DNA of 64,000 bases. Origin: Pelodera strongyloides. Lineage: Eukaryota; Nematoda; Chromadorea; Rhabditida; Rhabditidae. Positions 38,801 to 51,079 of the stretch are shown piece by piece. The stretch is taken from assembly GCA_036852015.1 (NCBI GenBank), contig JAANDG010000313.1:51001-115000 (forward strand). The letters run 5' to 3'. Below the pieces are notes generated by a model. It had not been told where the DNA came from and searched no databases. It saw nothing but the letters and a program-made list of their open reading frames with translations. Both the position numbers and the translations under genes were made by a program. Each line of letters opens with the position of its first letter. Within the stretch, counting starts at the first letter, position 1.

Positions 38801-40789
38801 AAATATAAAATTCAATAAAGTTGTATCAATCACGAACTTAGGCGGTAAATACTAAATACCATAATGAAATACAATACTGTAAGCAAACTACAGGAGTTGG
38901 GCGAGAAATTTTCATTGCACTGGAACAGTTAAGACATACCTCTGAAACGTATACGTAAGCTGCAGTTTCGTCCAACTGTCCGCCATTCTCTTCGAGTGAT
39001 TGTGAAGGATTTATTGAGATTTCTTCCTAAATACAAATATATTATTCTCTCTCTTCCTCTTCTCTCACCCCCAACAATCTATCGCCAACCTCGGTATATC
39101 GCCAACTTTTTGAAAACAAAACTTCTTTCTAACAACTCGTTAGCGAAAGAAGAGGCCAATGCCAGAGCAATGCGCATATTACATGCAGTCTATTTTTTTC
39201 TTCATGCTGTTTTTTTTCATGAGCTTATAGTTGCTCAAATGACCGTCTCGCGATAATTGCTCATTGCTTACGCGTATGCATAGCGGAGTGGCCTTATTTC
39301 TTATTTTCTCTCTAACCCTGAGGTCAAGCTGTCGGTATGGATACCCGAATAAGTGATCAATTAGGCGTGAGTCCTAAATCTTCCCTGAGGGAGGAGGTGA
39401 GGCTTTTTTGCCCTGTCCTTAGGGAAGCCGATATCTCCCCCAGATGGTTGTCCTTAGATGATGAGGTCATGCACTGGATTAGGAAGCTATTCTATTGAGG
39501 GATTAAAGTGAGAGGGTCTGGCAGACTTTAAAGCGAAATACCGGTCGGTTTTTGAAACACATCGAGTACACCCACATTCTTATGCAGCTTATGCAAATGA
39601 ACATAAATTAAACAAAAAATCGAGCTAAATTCGAGTAAATTAGAATAGCTATGTGAGAATTCAGTTGTCCATGATGCGTTTCAAAAAGCGGCAGGTATTT
39701 CGCTTTAAAGGGATATCGACATGTCGTTTTATCTTTTTGTCTTCTCTCTACAAGAAAACACAGTAATCTTTACAAGTGACCCAGACTCAGATCCACTTTT
39801 TTCACCCAACTGAATTTCTTCTTCCCGGTTGAAGACGTTAATTGAAGCGTAGACGTTAATTTAATTACCTTAATGAACATGCCGCTAACGGGCGACGCAG
39901 TGACCTCATCCAATGCATTTGTAGTCTGTCGCTTGGTTTTTTGTCGTTTCACATCGGCGTCTTCAATATGTTTGGTCTTTTCCGCGGGGCGCTTACGCGG
40001 CAACGGTGCCGCATCCGCATCCTTTACATTTTGTTTGATTTCACGCAGTGGAATTGGCTGAAAGAGCACTCCGATGTAGAGAAAAATTGTTTCCAAACGG
40101 AGAAAGAAAATATTTTGTCCAACGCTCTACCAAGTTACGGTTACGTTTTCGACAAAAAACGTAACAGAATGAGAATTTACCGAGTGTGCTTTAGAAGTTT
40201 AGAGTCTGAAAAGTACAGCTCTACACAATAATATAACATTTAATATTCATGAATATAAAGGAACCTTTGGCAGGCTCGGATCGGGCGGGTCGTAGAGCTG
40301 AGTCACATCAGAAATTGGGGACAGAAGCTGCTGCATGTTGTGTTGCTGCTGTTGTTGTAGTTGATAAAAGGCGAGCAGGTTCGTGAATGAGGGCTGCCAT
40401 AGAGACTGACCCCCGAGCAGTCGAATGGCATAGTCAAGCGAGAAGTGTGGCTAAATTATCAAGCAATTGGTCAATCAATTAATTATCGATCAATAATCGG
40501 TTCAATATTCCTTTGGAATTAATTGCCAGACAGGAAATTAGACTGTCCCAATATACATGTTTATATAAATAACAAACTCCGAAAGGATGGGGGTTTGTCC
40601 CACAGGAGCTATTAACTGGGTATGCTAACCTAAGTTGCGAGTCTGTATTGATTGCAATAAATTTTATATAATTCTCAAAAAAGGTCCCACCTCAGGTTTA
40701 ACAGTGTCATCAGCAGAAGAGCAAGATGGTACAGGTGACGGGGTTTGGGTCAGAAAAGAATTCATCCAAAAATCGACTAAAGAGCCCAT
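35805..40789 (-). CDS. egl-46: C2H2 zinc-finger transcription factor, EGL-46/INSM1 family
   Basis: Neuronal-fate transcription factor, acting in the nucleus; in C. elegans EGL-46 works with the TEAD factor EGL-44. Six exons: 40789-40691, 40450-40265, 40057-39869, 39026-38940, 38612-38460, 36074-35805, giving about 327 residues. The start MGSLVDFW lies 8 nt after an acceptor-like TTTTCAG. Residues about 70-80 are Gln-rich; 110-135 are Lys/Arg-rich (possible nuclear signal), followed by SPVSGMFIK. Zinc fingers: an atypical one (C205, C208, H221 with C223 or H228), a canonical C2H2 (C233, C236, H249, H253, within VFSCPANLASHRRWH) and a C2HC finger (C264, C267, H280, C284). The finger block VFSCPANLASHRRWH is diagnostic. 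The intron that splits finger 2 is 2.4 kb, and the donor after 40265 (GTTCCT) is weak. Confidence 0.94.
36438..36478. repeat. CT microsatellite in the egl-46 last intron
   Basis: Short run of CTCTCT and CCCTCTCT units. Confidence 0.8.
36595..36628. promoter_or_regulatory. Triple CACCTG E-box cluster in the egl-46 last intron
   Basis: Three CACCTG motifs occur within about 33 bp, the first spanning 36595-36602, the second near 36605 and the third near 36623. CACCTG is a class of E-box bound by bHLH and zinc-finger factors. Its position inside a large intron of a neuronal regulator suggests an intronic enhancer, but this rests on motif spacing alone. Confidence 0.35.
36767..36850. repeat. GA microsatellite in the egl-46 last intron
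   Basis: Interrupted GAGAGA/GGGAGA array, purine on the plus strand. Confidence 0.85.
38391..38429. repeat. Short GC-rich hairpin next to an egl-46 exon
   Basis: ACTTTCCCGGGGG (38391-38403) and CCCCGGGGAAAGT (38417-38429) are inverted copies with one mismatch around a 13-base loop. It lies about 30 bp inside the intron from the 5' splice site of the exon ending at 38460. Confidence 0.6.
39532..39704. mobile_element. 173 bp TTAA-flanked inverted-repeat element, copy 2
   Basis: Same length and ends as copy 1: AGCGAAATACCGGTCGG at the left and GCAGGTATTTCGCT at the right, with TTAA on each side (39528-39531 and 39705-39708). The interior also aligns (GAACATAAATTA, ATCGAGCTAAATT, GAATTCAGTTGTCCA). 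It sits inside the egl-46 intron between exons 39869 and 39026. Confidence 0.88.
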
Positions 40790-42186
40790 TTTGTACCCTG
40801 AAAATGGTATTGGTAAGGGCTAGGACGTTTTCAATGGTAACAATGGTGAAAATGGTTGGCATTGTGAAAATGGTAGAAATGTTGTATAAAGTGATAAAAA
40901 ACAACAAAGTTGCTGATCGTGACATAAAAATCACAGAAAATACTACATATAATATTGATGCTCACTAATATAGTATTGATTCACAAAAAATGGCCCTGTT
41001 TGTTTTAAAAATATCGTTGCTCAGTTTTGACTGCACGGTTAGGCCTACTCTATAAACTAAAATAAACATACAATACCGTACACGAATACCAAGGATTGTT
41101 TTTTCTTCAAATGTCACTTTATATCACAGTTTAACATGTCGGCAACTATGGAAACTCAATGAGATGGAATAAGTCTGTGGAAAATGTTTTTTGTGATGTC
41201 GCATGAAGGAACGAATATTCTCTACATACCAGAGGCTGCGTCTTAAAAATCTAAACCGAACATACTATACCGTACTTGCATACCAGAAATGAGCTTTTTT
41301 CAGACTCGAAGCCCAAGCATAATCATAAGCAGAGAAAATAGCCGGTATTTCCCAGGTAAGTTTCGGAGCAATAAGGGTTATATTCATCCTAAACTTAAAC
41401 TCACTTATGCACTTCACATACACTTAAACACGGTTAAACTTAGATCCAGATCTCTTATAACTTAGATTGGGTAAGTATTAGAGTAATTCCAGATCGTGTG
41501 CCGGGCATGCAGTTTGGCGTTTGGCGACACAGTTATTATTAGATCTCTACATGTTTAGCTTAATAGACCAAGGGACACATTGCAACATGAATTCTTAGTA
41601 AAGTTGATGGAACTAAAGAGAGAGAAAGGTAGAGAAATAAAGAGAGCGAGAGAAGTAGAGAGAGAGAGAACTAATAAAAAGTTATGAATTGAAAAGGCGA
41701 ACTTTATAAAAAGAAGCATTGGAACGCTGACGGCAAGTGAACATAGTTGTCTAATAGGACATTCATAGATTCGTATGTATGAGCGTTCCACTAGAGTCAA
41801 TTTGGGAAGCTCAAAGATATAAAAGATAATAACGGGTGCTGAAAGAAAGATGCAGGTTGCAGTAACATTAATTGTAATAAAATTTAGTGGACTTTGTAAC
41901 CGTGAAACAAAAGCTATGCGTTGCGGTGGACTATTCACCCTCTACCAGTATTCACCCTAAGGTGGTATGGAGCTTCACCCCTCTGGGGGGTGTCTGTAGC
42001 ATAGGGCGTGTATGGGTGCCTATTCTATACCGGTGGATAGAGCAGCTGGTAGGCCAGAATCATACCCCGCCCCCTTCGGGTACCATGAGTGGGTATAGTA
42101 CCAATCTGCTATTGTATGCAGAGATACCATACAGCCAGCTGTCACCGGAATGCTACATGTAGAATACACATATTTGGTGGCTTTAA

Positions 42187-42366
42187 AGCTGTATAGCGCC
42201 CGGTTTTTGGAACTTCTGTAGGAAAACTGCATTCCAGTATATTTATGCTAAAAGGATTCGAAGTGCGGTCGACTTCTTATGCTAATCATACTTATTAACT
42301 CATATGATGCATGGAATGGTAATGTAGTTCTTCAACATATGCGTCAAAACCTAGTGTTATGCCGCT
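42187..42366. mobile_element. Diverged TTAA-flanked inverted-repeat element, copy 3
   Basis: 180 bp between TTAA (42183-42186) and TTAA (42367-42370). The left end reads AGCTGTATAGCGCCCGGTTT, and the right end TGCGTCAAAACC then GTTATGCCGCT. These resemble the ends of the 173 bp copies, but the interior is different. Confidence 0.6.
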
Positions 42367-45300
42367 TTAATCTTAGTATAGGAAGGAAATACAGTTCTCT
42401 GATATATCAAAGTTTTGCATAGGTTTGCCCTTAAAAATATTGTGGAAGTTTTTCTAGGCATTGCTCACTGAAGTCACTTTTACAAACTTCTACCTACTCA
42501 AATATGAATTCAAAAGTTGAAACGCCGATACATTCTTGGGCGACAAAACTTACATGCGTCAGTCTGTATCGGTCTAGACTTACGATAGAGCGATTAGGCT
42601 ACGGTGCTTATAGCATCAAATGCCAGCACCCTAACACCACATAATAAGCTAGGGGGTTACGGACTGTAAACAGTTTTGCAGTATGTTAGAGTTAGAAAAA
42701 GTGTTTTATGGTGTATTTTCTAATGCACTAGTTAGCTTCAAAAAGCTCCAAACGAACTGGACCAAACTCCTAATATATCAATCCACCACAAGTCAAAGTA
42801 CATTTGGTCCAATTGGTTTTCGTATTGTAGCTACTAAAATAACCCATGAAAAGTGTCCTTTTAGGTTCGTTACCCTGAATGTTAAGGAGGTTTTTTTTCA
42901 AGGGGTTGTGTCCCCCTACTGGCACCCGGGGGACAGATCTACACGGAAAGTGCATCGAAAAAACACGTACTAAATATGTACTAAAGTAGAATTAGATGTT
43001 TCTGTGATTCTAGGATTCAATGTCCCAATGAGGAGCAGGAAAGCGACTTTCTACGAGCGGATATGCCTACACCTACAGTAAAGCCAAAATGATACCTATA
43101 GTTCCCAGGAACACATAGTTACCAGAATTGTGGGAAAACTACCGCCAGCTTATCATGATTTTTATCATGCTAGTTTATCGCTAGTTTATCAGTCGATGAC
43201 ACAATTGGCATACTTTTACATTTATGTATTTTGAGTGCTGATAATTGGGCTTAGCCGGTATATCCCAAGCCCAAGTACCCAAGGTTACTATTTTGCAATG
43301 AGGATGTGCATAACCCTTCTGAAATCTTCCCATAGAGTTGTCGGGTATAACTGGTTATAGCAGAGATGAGTAAGCTCCTTCGAACACCTCTTACCAGCCT
43401 ACCATAGCCATAGCCAACCTATCTGCCGTTATAATACGATTTACCCGTACAAGAATGAAGTATAAAAGTGTTGGGAACATCTGCCTTTCTGGCTTTGAAA
43501 GGCAATGAAATCCCTCGTTAGCTTAAGCCACTTTAGTCATAGCATTTCAGTTTGAACTATTTGAAATGATGGCAAAATTTGAATTCTAGTAAGGTGTTCT
43601 TAGAGGTTCTGGCAGTTATTTTGAAAATTCACACATAGTCGCTGACTGGTGTCTGTGCTCAACACGGGAACTTATATTCATGCTTGTAGAATAAGAAGTT
43701 TTGTTTTCCTAATTAAAGTTGTATTATTTGGGTTTGGGGACAACTTTAGAGACTACTATTGGAAACTCCCACAAAACACACGTAAACGGGCACTTGTATG
43801 TTTTGGTTACTGTAACTAACATCCAAATTCCTTCTATGGAACATCTAATTATAAGACTAATACCGCTGATATATTTTACCAATGGTAAGAGAAAATTTTC
43901 AGATTTGAATAATCAAAAGCTTCAGGGGTTTACTTGTGCTATGATCTAATTATAAGATACCTCTTATTTATTCCAATAAGTAGGGTCATGACCGTTCACG
44001 TTCATTTTTTTGCACACTAGCGATTAGCTCCTATATAGGCAGCTGCTAATTGCGTCACACATTATAAAGTGGGCAATTGTGTCGGATTACGGTACTACAT
44101 ATAGTGTGGGTTGATGGTTCACCGTTACATAACACAAACCGCTTATGGACGGCTTAATTGGGTGTATTTGAATACAAACACTGGAATTATAAAGGTTGGG
44201 TAATGTAGATGGTGAACGTAACGGGGGGGGGGGGGCTGGTGAATACTTGGTGAACTCTACAGTTTCCAGGAGCTAATCTTTACCACGCTACCGGTTTGTG
44301 CGTTCGTAAGTTTATTAATTTAGCACCTAACATCATATTATTATACTTTCTCTGTAATCATAAAAACTATATTGATATGATTAAAATGCGGAAGAGAGGA
44401 ACACACACACACAGACACAGACTGAGTACATTCAGAGATTCAGCTTCTCTAGCTGGGTGCATACTACAAACATAAAATTAACAGACAATTTGGCCTTAGG
44501 GCTAGGTTAAACATACTACAAATTCCACCAAATGCTTACAATCTAGCACAGTGAATATGTTCCATTGCATACTATACAACCTTATGGTTAGTGGGGTCAT
44601 AAGGTCCTAGTGTTTTCACCCTTCTACATAATATGCAAATTTCCACAAATCCAGAGGGATTTGCTAATTGTAAAGGCAAAAGACGGACTCCTTCGGTATC
44701 TTTTGAGTAAAGGAATCAAAACAGACGTTTATGCAAATTACTTGTGCCCCCGCTGAGCGGTTTCGGGGCGAGAGCGACGGCGGCACGGGTGCGATCAAGA
44801 CGCGGCATAATGAACTACTCGGCTCTGGCTGGGTTTATTAATATGCAAATATGCGTGGTCTCATGGTTATTTATTGCTGACGTTATGTATGGTTTCTGCT
44901 TTTTCTCTTATCTTGCTTTGGGCTCTAAGCCGTGACCAAGTTTACCTTATGAAACTCAACAGAATATGTACTCAAAATAAACTGTGGCGGGAAGGAGCAT
45001 TTAGTTTTTAGACCAACTTACAATTAGCTCAAGACGACAAAGCAAAGAATATTTACACTATGACCATAACGATTAAGCCTTTCAGTATGGTCATCATACG
45101 TACTACACTAAAAGCCAGCACTACAAGACAACGAAAATGGGAAGCTTGTATGACTTATTTTCCCGTTTCATAGCACTGAAGTCGCGTTTGTTTTGGCTCG
45201 TCGCCTTTGCGTTCTTCATCCGTACTTCTATTTCTTTCTCTATGCTACTATGGAATTCTTCTTCACGCTTTGTTCATCCCATTTGACTGCGGTTCGACTT

Positions 45301-45845
45301 TTTTGGTCATTTTTTACCGTAGAAGCCAGCTGCACCCGCTTTCGCGCAACACATAAAAAGTGCATAAAAACGAGGGCAAAAAGTGATGGCAGATTGGTGT
45401 CGTTTATGCAAATTCGATGGTTTGTTTGGCTTTCTGTCATTCTCGCTCTCCGTCCTCTCTCTCTCTCTCTCCGCTTTTGGATATTTGACAGAACATAAAT
45501 ACATAGATCAAATGAAAAAAGTAAATGACGAACAGTATGATTGGACACCTACTGTAGGCGAGAACACATAATTATAACTTTATATGGTAATAGATTTTAA
45601 TACAATACCATACATTTTCAACCACAGTTACTTCCGTTAGTTTTACATAGATTATGGGAAATATGTGTTGAAGATACATAATTGGTATGCGATTGGTTTA
45701 TATATTTACATCAGGCTCAAAGTCTGAAGGATGCTAATGTTTTGATCTGTCTCGTTCGTCTAAGCTATTGTTTTATTGTTTTTATTTTTATTTTTATTTT
45801 CTGCCTCTGTTTTTCGTCCTCTTCCTCTTCCTCTACCTCCCTCTC

Positions 45846-45876
45846 CCTCTCTAATTCCACATAAAAAGAGAGAGAG

Positions 45877-45910
<34 letters not shown>
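45846..45910. repeat. GA microsatellite
   Basis: AGAGAGAG array with a pure core at about 45882-45910, preceded by a CT-rich block on the same strand. Confidence 0.85.
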
Positions 45911-45913
<3 letters not shown>

Positions 45914-47606
45914 GAGAAAGAAGGCAGGTGGTAACATCGGATAGCCGTAAAACGACGAACACATACAAGAATCGAGAACGGCAGATGTAGTGTGCGAATG
46001 ACTACTTGCAGAACAAACATTATATTAGAATTAGGCTGGATGACCTTCGCAGAAGAATATTCCGACTTGGACAACAGGCTGTCAGATAAGCCTAGGGGAC
46101 TATATATATGGTTTGTAATCAGATGTATGTTTGGCAAAAACTAAATAAGGGACTTTTCAAAAGCTTGGTTTTGTAACGTAGAAAACCTCTCCTGTCGTAT
46201 ATGTAGAGTTACCATCTCTTCTCTGTATACTAACTAAAATGAACATACTATCGATCACAGTCAAAATTTATATAAGAGTCTTTTGTCAACCTCTTTAGTA
46301 CTGCTATTTCTTTCAGACCCTTTTGGGTGTTTTTCCCGACAGTATATGGAGGAATCCGGATAATACTTCTTCATTCACCATGCACATGCTTCTTAATCCA
46401 TAAAAAAGGTCCTAAAGAAAGTTCCAAAGCTTTCTGACTTGGCCACCGAGGTTCTCAGCAGGATAGTTGACGAGCTTCAAACTACCATATCAATGTGATC
46501 ATTTTTGGTGAAGAAGTGCCGATGTGAGAACTTAGAACCACTCTTTTTCAGTTCGAAACCGAAGTAAAGTTTTGATCTGACGGTTTTCTAGATCGTCTCA
46601 AACTTACAAGATACAAAGCGATTTGAAGATACGAAGGCTTTGGTTTGGTACAGCTTAACGAATGAATTATTCAGAAAATCATGCAAAACATTTCGTACAG
46701 TTGTGCCAGAAGTGTGCCAGTTCAGCGCGAGTCTGGTACATATATCTCATTGGATCTACCACATCCATACACACGGAACAAGCACCTGTCACATCAATAA
46801 ACCATGGGATATGGTTGTTTAGTCCAATGGACACTACCACACGTACAGACAGTCCATAATGACAGACTGTGAGTTATTACCCCTTATTCCAATTCATGGA
46901 TGTAGATGTAAGCTGAGCTGATTTGCATAAACATGCATACAGAAATGCGTTTCTGTAGTTTATTGTATGCTAGTCCATACAGTATGTTGAATGAGCGACA
47001 AGTTGACATATGATATCTTTCTTAGTCCGAGGCGCGCATATAGTTTGGTTTGGGTATCATAAAATCATGATTTATTTCTGTATCTGACAAACCGTGTAAT
47101 TGTAATGTTCGCCTTTAGATGTTACTTTTTGAAGTCCAGTTTGAGATAGCTACATCATAAAAAAAGCGTCAAATATAAGGTAATTGCCTTAGATATGTAT
47201 TACCTAATTTCTCACTAATTAGCATACTTGTATCATCGTCCATAGACGAGGAGGTCAAGAAGGTTGCGTGCGCGACGGAATAGCGCTTGGACATACATTA
47301 TAGTCTAATCAGTGTCTTATTACAGTATGCTGAGCAAACAATTAGATGATACTTGAGTATGCTAATTAATCGGGATGAAAATTGCACATAAGTGTGATAC
47401 AGTACCTAATAGTTCAATCTATGTGGCTCAGACCCATGCAAAATGACCTAGCGTTGCTGATTTTTGTTTGTATTTTCCGTACAAATTACAGAAGGACCTT
47501 TCTTTTTCATAAACTTCGCTGAAGCCCAAAATTGACCAATGTCTGCCTAAAATAATAATTTCATTCCAGTACATATTCCGTGTAAATAAGTCGTCAAGTT
47601 TAGCTT

Positions 47607-47690
47607 CTCTCTCTACCTAACTTTCTCCTCTCTCTCCGTGTTATCTCTCTCTCACTCTCTCCTCCATCTCTCTCTCTCTCAATTTACTCT
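47607..47690. repeat. CT microsatellite
   Basis: CTCTCT blocks interrupted by short AT segments. Confidence 0.85.
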
Positions 47691-48249
47691 CGATTATTCT
47701 TGGGCGCAGATGTGTGCCAGGTGTGTTCCCCTCCCGCGGTAGTCCATCTCGACGGTATAACCGTGCCCGCTCCGGTCATATGAGGTCAGTCCTCATTACG
47801 GTACCTGGTGCATCGTGCATGCAAGGTGCATGCACGGGGAGTGTGTCACTAGGTGACCGGGCCATTACCCCACATATTTACGGTATTAAGTTACTGCGAA
47901 AGAACATCTGCGCAGTTGGTACATACAGTAATCACCGGAAGTGGATTGGATGGACAATTGGGACTGATTGATGGGGATGGTATGCAAATATGAAGCTGAG
48001 AATAGACAAACAGGCGAATAAATCAGGGCGAATAAATATTATTAACTTTTCACGGAATACAGAATACAGCCACTGTCGTCTTATCGCCGTGTCAAGAATA
48101 AGAATAAAGTAGTGTTATTGAGTTTTCTCTCACATTAGACCCTCTCTCCTCAAAGTAGGCGGCTACAACTAACGATTTTATTCTTTTTTTTTATTCCAGA
48201 CAATCTCGACGTATATCAACTAAAAAAAACCTCGTAAACCTCGCTAGAG

Positions 48250-48307
48250 ATCATCTCTCTCTCGCTCTCTCTCGCGCGCTCTCTCTCTCTCTCCCTCTCT
48301 CTCTCTG
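48250..48307. repeat. CT/CG microsatellite
   Basis: CTCTCTCTCG units with a GCGCGC interruption near 48272, then more CTCTCT. Confidence 0.85.
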
Positions 48308-48858
48308 CATACCATATACCATACCCAGCACAGCTGTTTGCATCACTCATTTGTACAGTACTTAATCGTGTAGTGTTCCTGCTATTACACAGATGCCAAT
48401 TAGTATTCAAGTACACTAGTCTCATCTCATATACATTCTGTAACAATGAATGCATAGTAGCAGCACGCGCGCGAGGCTCATTTTTTACTATAAGGGCCTC
48501 CCCTCACAGCTGACACCCAGTATAACAACACGAGAAGTGGATAATTACATATGCAAATTACATAGTCTAATTAGCATGCAATTATGTGACAGTGTTAAAT
48601 GGGGAACAATTGACTTGTATTGAGTGAGTGTTCAAGAATTATCAAGTGTGGAGATGTTGTCTAAATGTTGGTGACTCTTGACTATTTGTGAAGAAGGAGT
48701 GTTTAATAATAAAATAATAAAATAAATATTTTACGCCACAAGAGATGTGCACCTTTATTCAACTTCACAGTTTGCTTACGACATGGAAAGTTTGTTAGCG
48801 TAAGCAATGTAATGGTAAGTGTAAACCTTATTTCCGGAAGAAGCCCTCTTTTCATTCC

Positions 48859-48914
48859 TAGTCGGTAGTACAGTGCTACCGCATTTTCTTCAGGTTCGAT
48901 ACCTCGCGGCGGCG
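48859..48914 (+). repeat. tRNA-derived fragment with an exact B box
   Basis: TAGTCGGTAGTACAGTGCTA resembles a tRNA D arm, and 24 bases later GGTTCGATACC (48893-48903) is an exact pol III B box. I could not complete acceptor or anticodon stems, so this is a relic rather than a functional tRNA. Confidence 0.5.
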
Positions 48915-49200
48915 ATAGTTTTGAGAACTTTGTCACGACTCAACTGGAAACTTTTGAAAATGTTAACCCGTTTCTAGTGCAATATTTATTCTAGATATCT
49001 GATATTCTCTGCTTGCACTGATAAGGATCTAGCTGGCTACCGTATGCATGCTCATTTGAAGATGATTGTTTACCGGGCTTCTCCTGTATGTCAATCACGG
49101 ACGCTCCGCTTTCCCAGTGGAAATACGTATATACATCAACAGAGAAGCTCCGATCCCACCTTATTAACAATTCATTGTTTTGATACTGCAACAGGGGTAC

Positions 49201-49295
49201 ATATAGAGAGAGGGAGAAGGGGAAGAGAGATATAGAGAGAGATAGAGTGAGAGGGGGAGCAACGGAGACTGAGAGAAAGAGAGGGAGAAATAGAA
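49201..49295. repeat. GA microsatellite
   Basis: Imperfect GAGAGAG/GGGAGA array, purine on the plus strand. Confidence 0.85.
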
Positions 49296-49663
49296 GAAGA
49301 GAGAATCATTAATTACTTTTATGCAAATTAGAATCACTGACAATGAGGTAGAATGGCGACAATCGGAATTCAATTGCTATGAACGTGTGAATATTTTCCG
49401 TGATTTCAAAGGGCAACTAAAAGATGCGCATAGGGGTGTACTTGCATAAAATAAGCAGCACGGTACATCGGGAATATTCAAGAAGTCACTGTTGATTATG
49501 CAAAGTATTCTAATTCAATTGCATACGGTATTTGATGACTATTTGATGACGAGCGCTAATTGTATTAACTTCCGATACACGTCACCCATGTATAGATTTT
49601 TAGAGCGTGACTACGGTATTTGCTCAAGAGGTCTCCCGTGCGCCTATAGACGAACATAACACA

Positions 49664-49774
49664 GAATGACACTCCCCTTTGCGGGTGACACCGGCGGACA
49701 CGGCTCGACAAGGTCTGTCGCTGTAAAGATCTCTGTTAGCGCATGTTTATGGACCAAATCTAGCTAATTGCTCG
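49664..49774. repeat. Dispersed 111 bp repeat, copy 1
   Basis: Begins GAATGACACTCCCCTTT and ends CTAGCTAATTGCTCG. It aligns with 52593-52705 at roughly 90 percent identity by eye, including the block GTGACACCGGCGGACACGGC. A short related piece (GGAATGACACTCCCCTC) lies at about 1640-1657. No terminal inverted repeats seen. Confidence 0.85.
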
Positions 49775-50446
49775 TACCATACTGTGCTGTAACTATTTTG
49801 ATACGCCCACAACTACTTGCCCAATAAACATGAGCCTCCTTTCAAGTGTATCCGACCCTTTAAAACTTCACACTCCCACATATCAATACTTTATTCATTG
49901 TTGAAAATGTGTACAAAAACTGAAACAGAACAGTCGTGAAAAAAAACTATAAAGCACAAAGATGACAATTCATAAAACGAATCATGTTTGAGGGCAAATA
50001 CACATAATATTATCTTATGGATTCCTAGACACAATAAACAAAAATCAATCAATGAGCAGGTTACGTAAGTGGTCATGCGCAGGGTGGTTTACGTAGTGGA
50101 ACGGGTTAACAATGGTAATTATCTGGAGAAATTATCACGGTGAATTACTGTAGTTTTCATATAAAAATCTTTTTTAGGGGCATTAGCGCCTTACTCCGGC
50201 GAGGTTCTCCGCCGAGCTTTACAATAATCGAAACATCATCAGTTGGTTACATCACTACAGGCACCACAAAATTCATAATGAAACAAAATATTATGAGACA
50301 AAGTACAAACTACAGAGAAAATAACACGAACAAATTAAGAACAAAAAAATGGCAAAGTTTAAAAGGATCCGTATTCAAATGAAAACTGCAAACATGCAGG
50401 AAATTATGCGAGAAAAAGAACAACTTATTTTTGACAGGAATATATG

Positions 50447-50600
50447 TATATAATATATATACTAAATGTATATATAATATAAATTATGTATAATCTAATA
50501 TATATAATAATATATTTTTTTTTTTTTCTATAAATATAATATATATATATATAATATATAATATATATATATTTATATATATATAATATATATATATCAT
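50447..50600. repeat. AT-rich (TATA)n satellite
   Basis: Interrupted TATATA/AATATA repeat with a run of T around 50515-50527. It can form cruciform or unwound DNA and is a likely alignment trouble spot. Confidence 0.9.
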
Positions 50601-51079
50601 ATTCCTGCGTACCACCTTACCGGGGTTACCCTTGTTAGCAACAAAATGAGTTGTTTAAAGTAATATTAAAGGGAATACATATACATCCCTAGTTTATTAC
50701 GATGTGAGCTTCATATCACACGTTATTGACTTGGTTCAGACTAGAGGAAAAGGATAAACATATAAAATAAAGAAAACGTAGACAATAAAAAAAAATCAAT
50801 ACCATACAATCTCAAATGAAAGGACTAGACTTGAGCAAATGGTTTGCGCAAAACGCGAATTACTCTACTTGAGCTAATTATTTGGGTTTGATGCAATTTG
50901 TAATTCGGAATGAGGCGTAGTTGACGTGACGGACTGTTTTTACCGGATTCGCGTCTTATGTGAACGAATTCATAAAGTTGACATAAAATATATTCCCCCG
51001 TATACAACGGTACTGTCGAATCGCTAATAAAATGATAAAAAATCTAAATCTATTCACTACGTTGTTAAAGCCAATTTTC

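Noticed and set aside
41887..42162. 91-codon plus-strand frame upstream of egl-46
   Set aside because: No family resemblance; the DNA contains short inverted GGTATAG/CTATACC repeats and abuts an inverted-repeat element.
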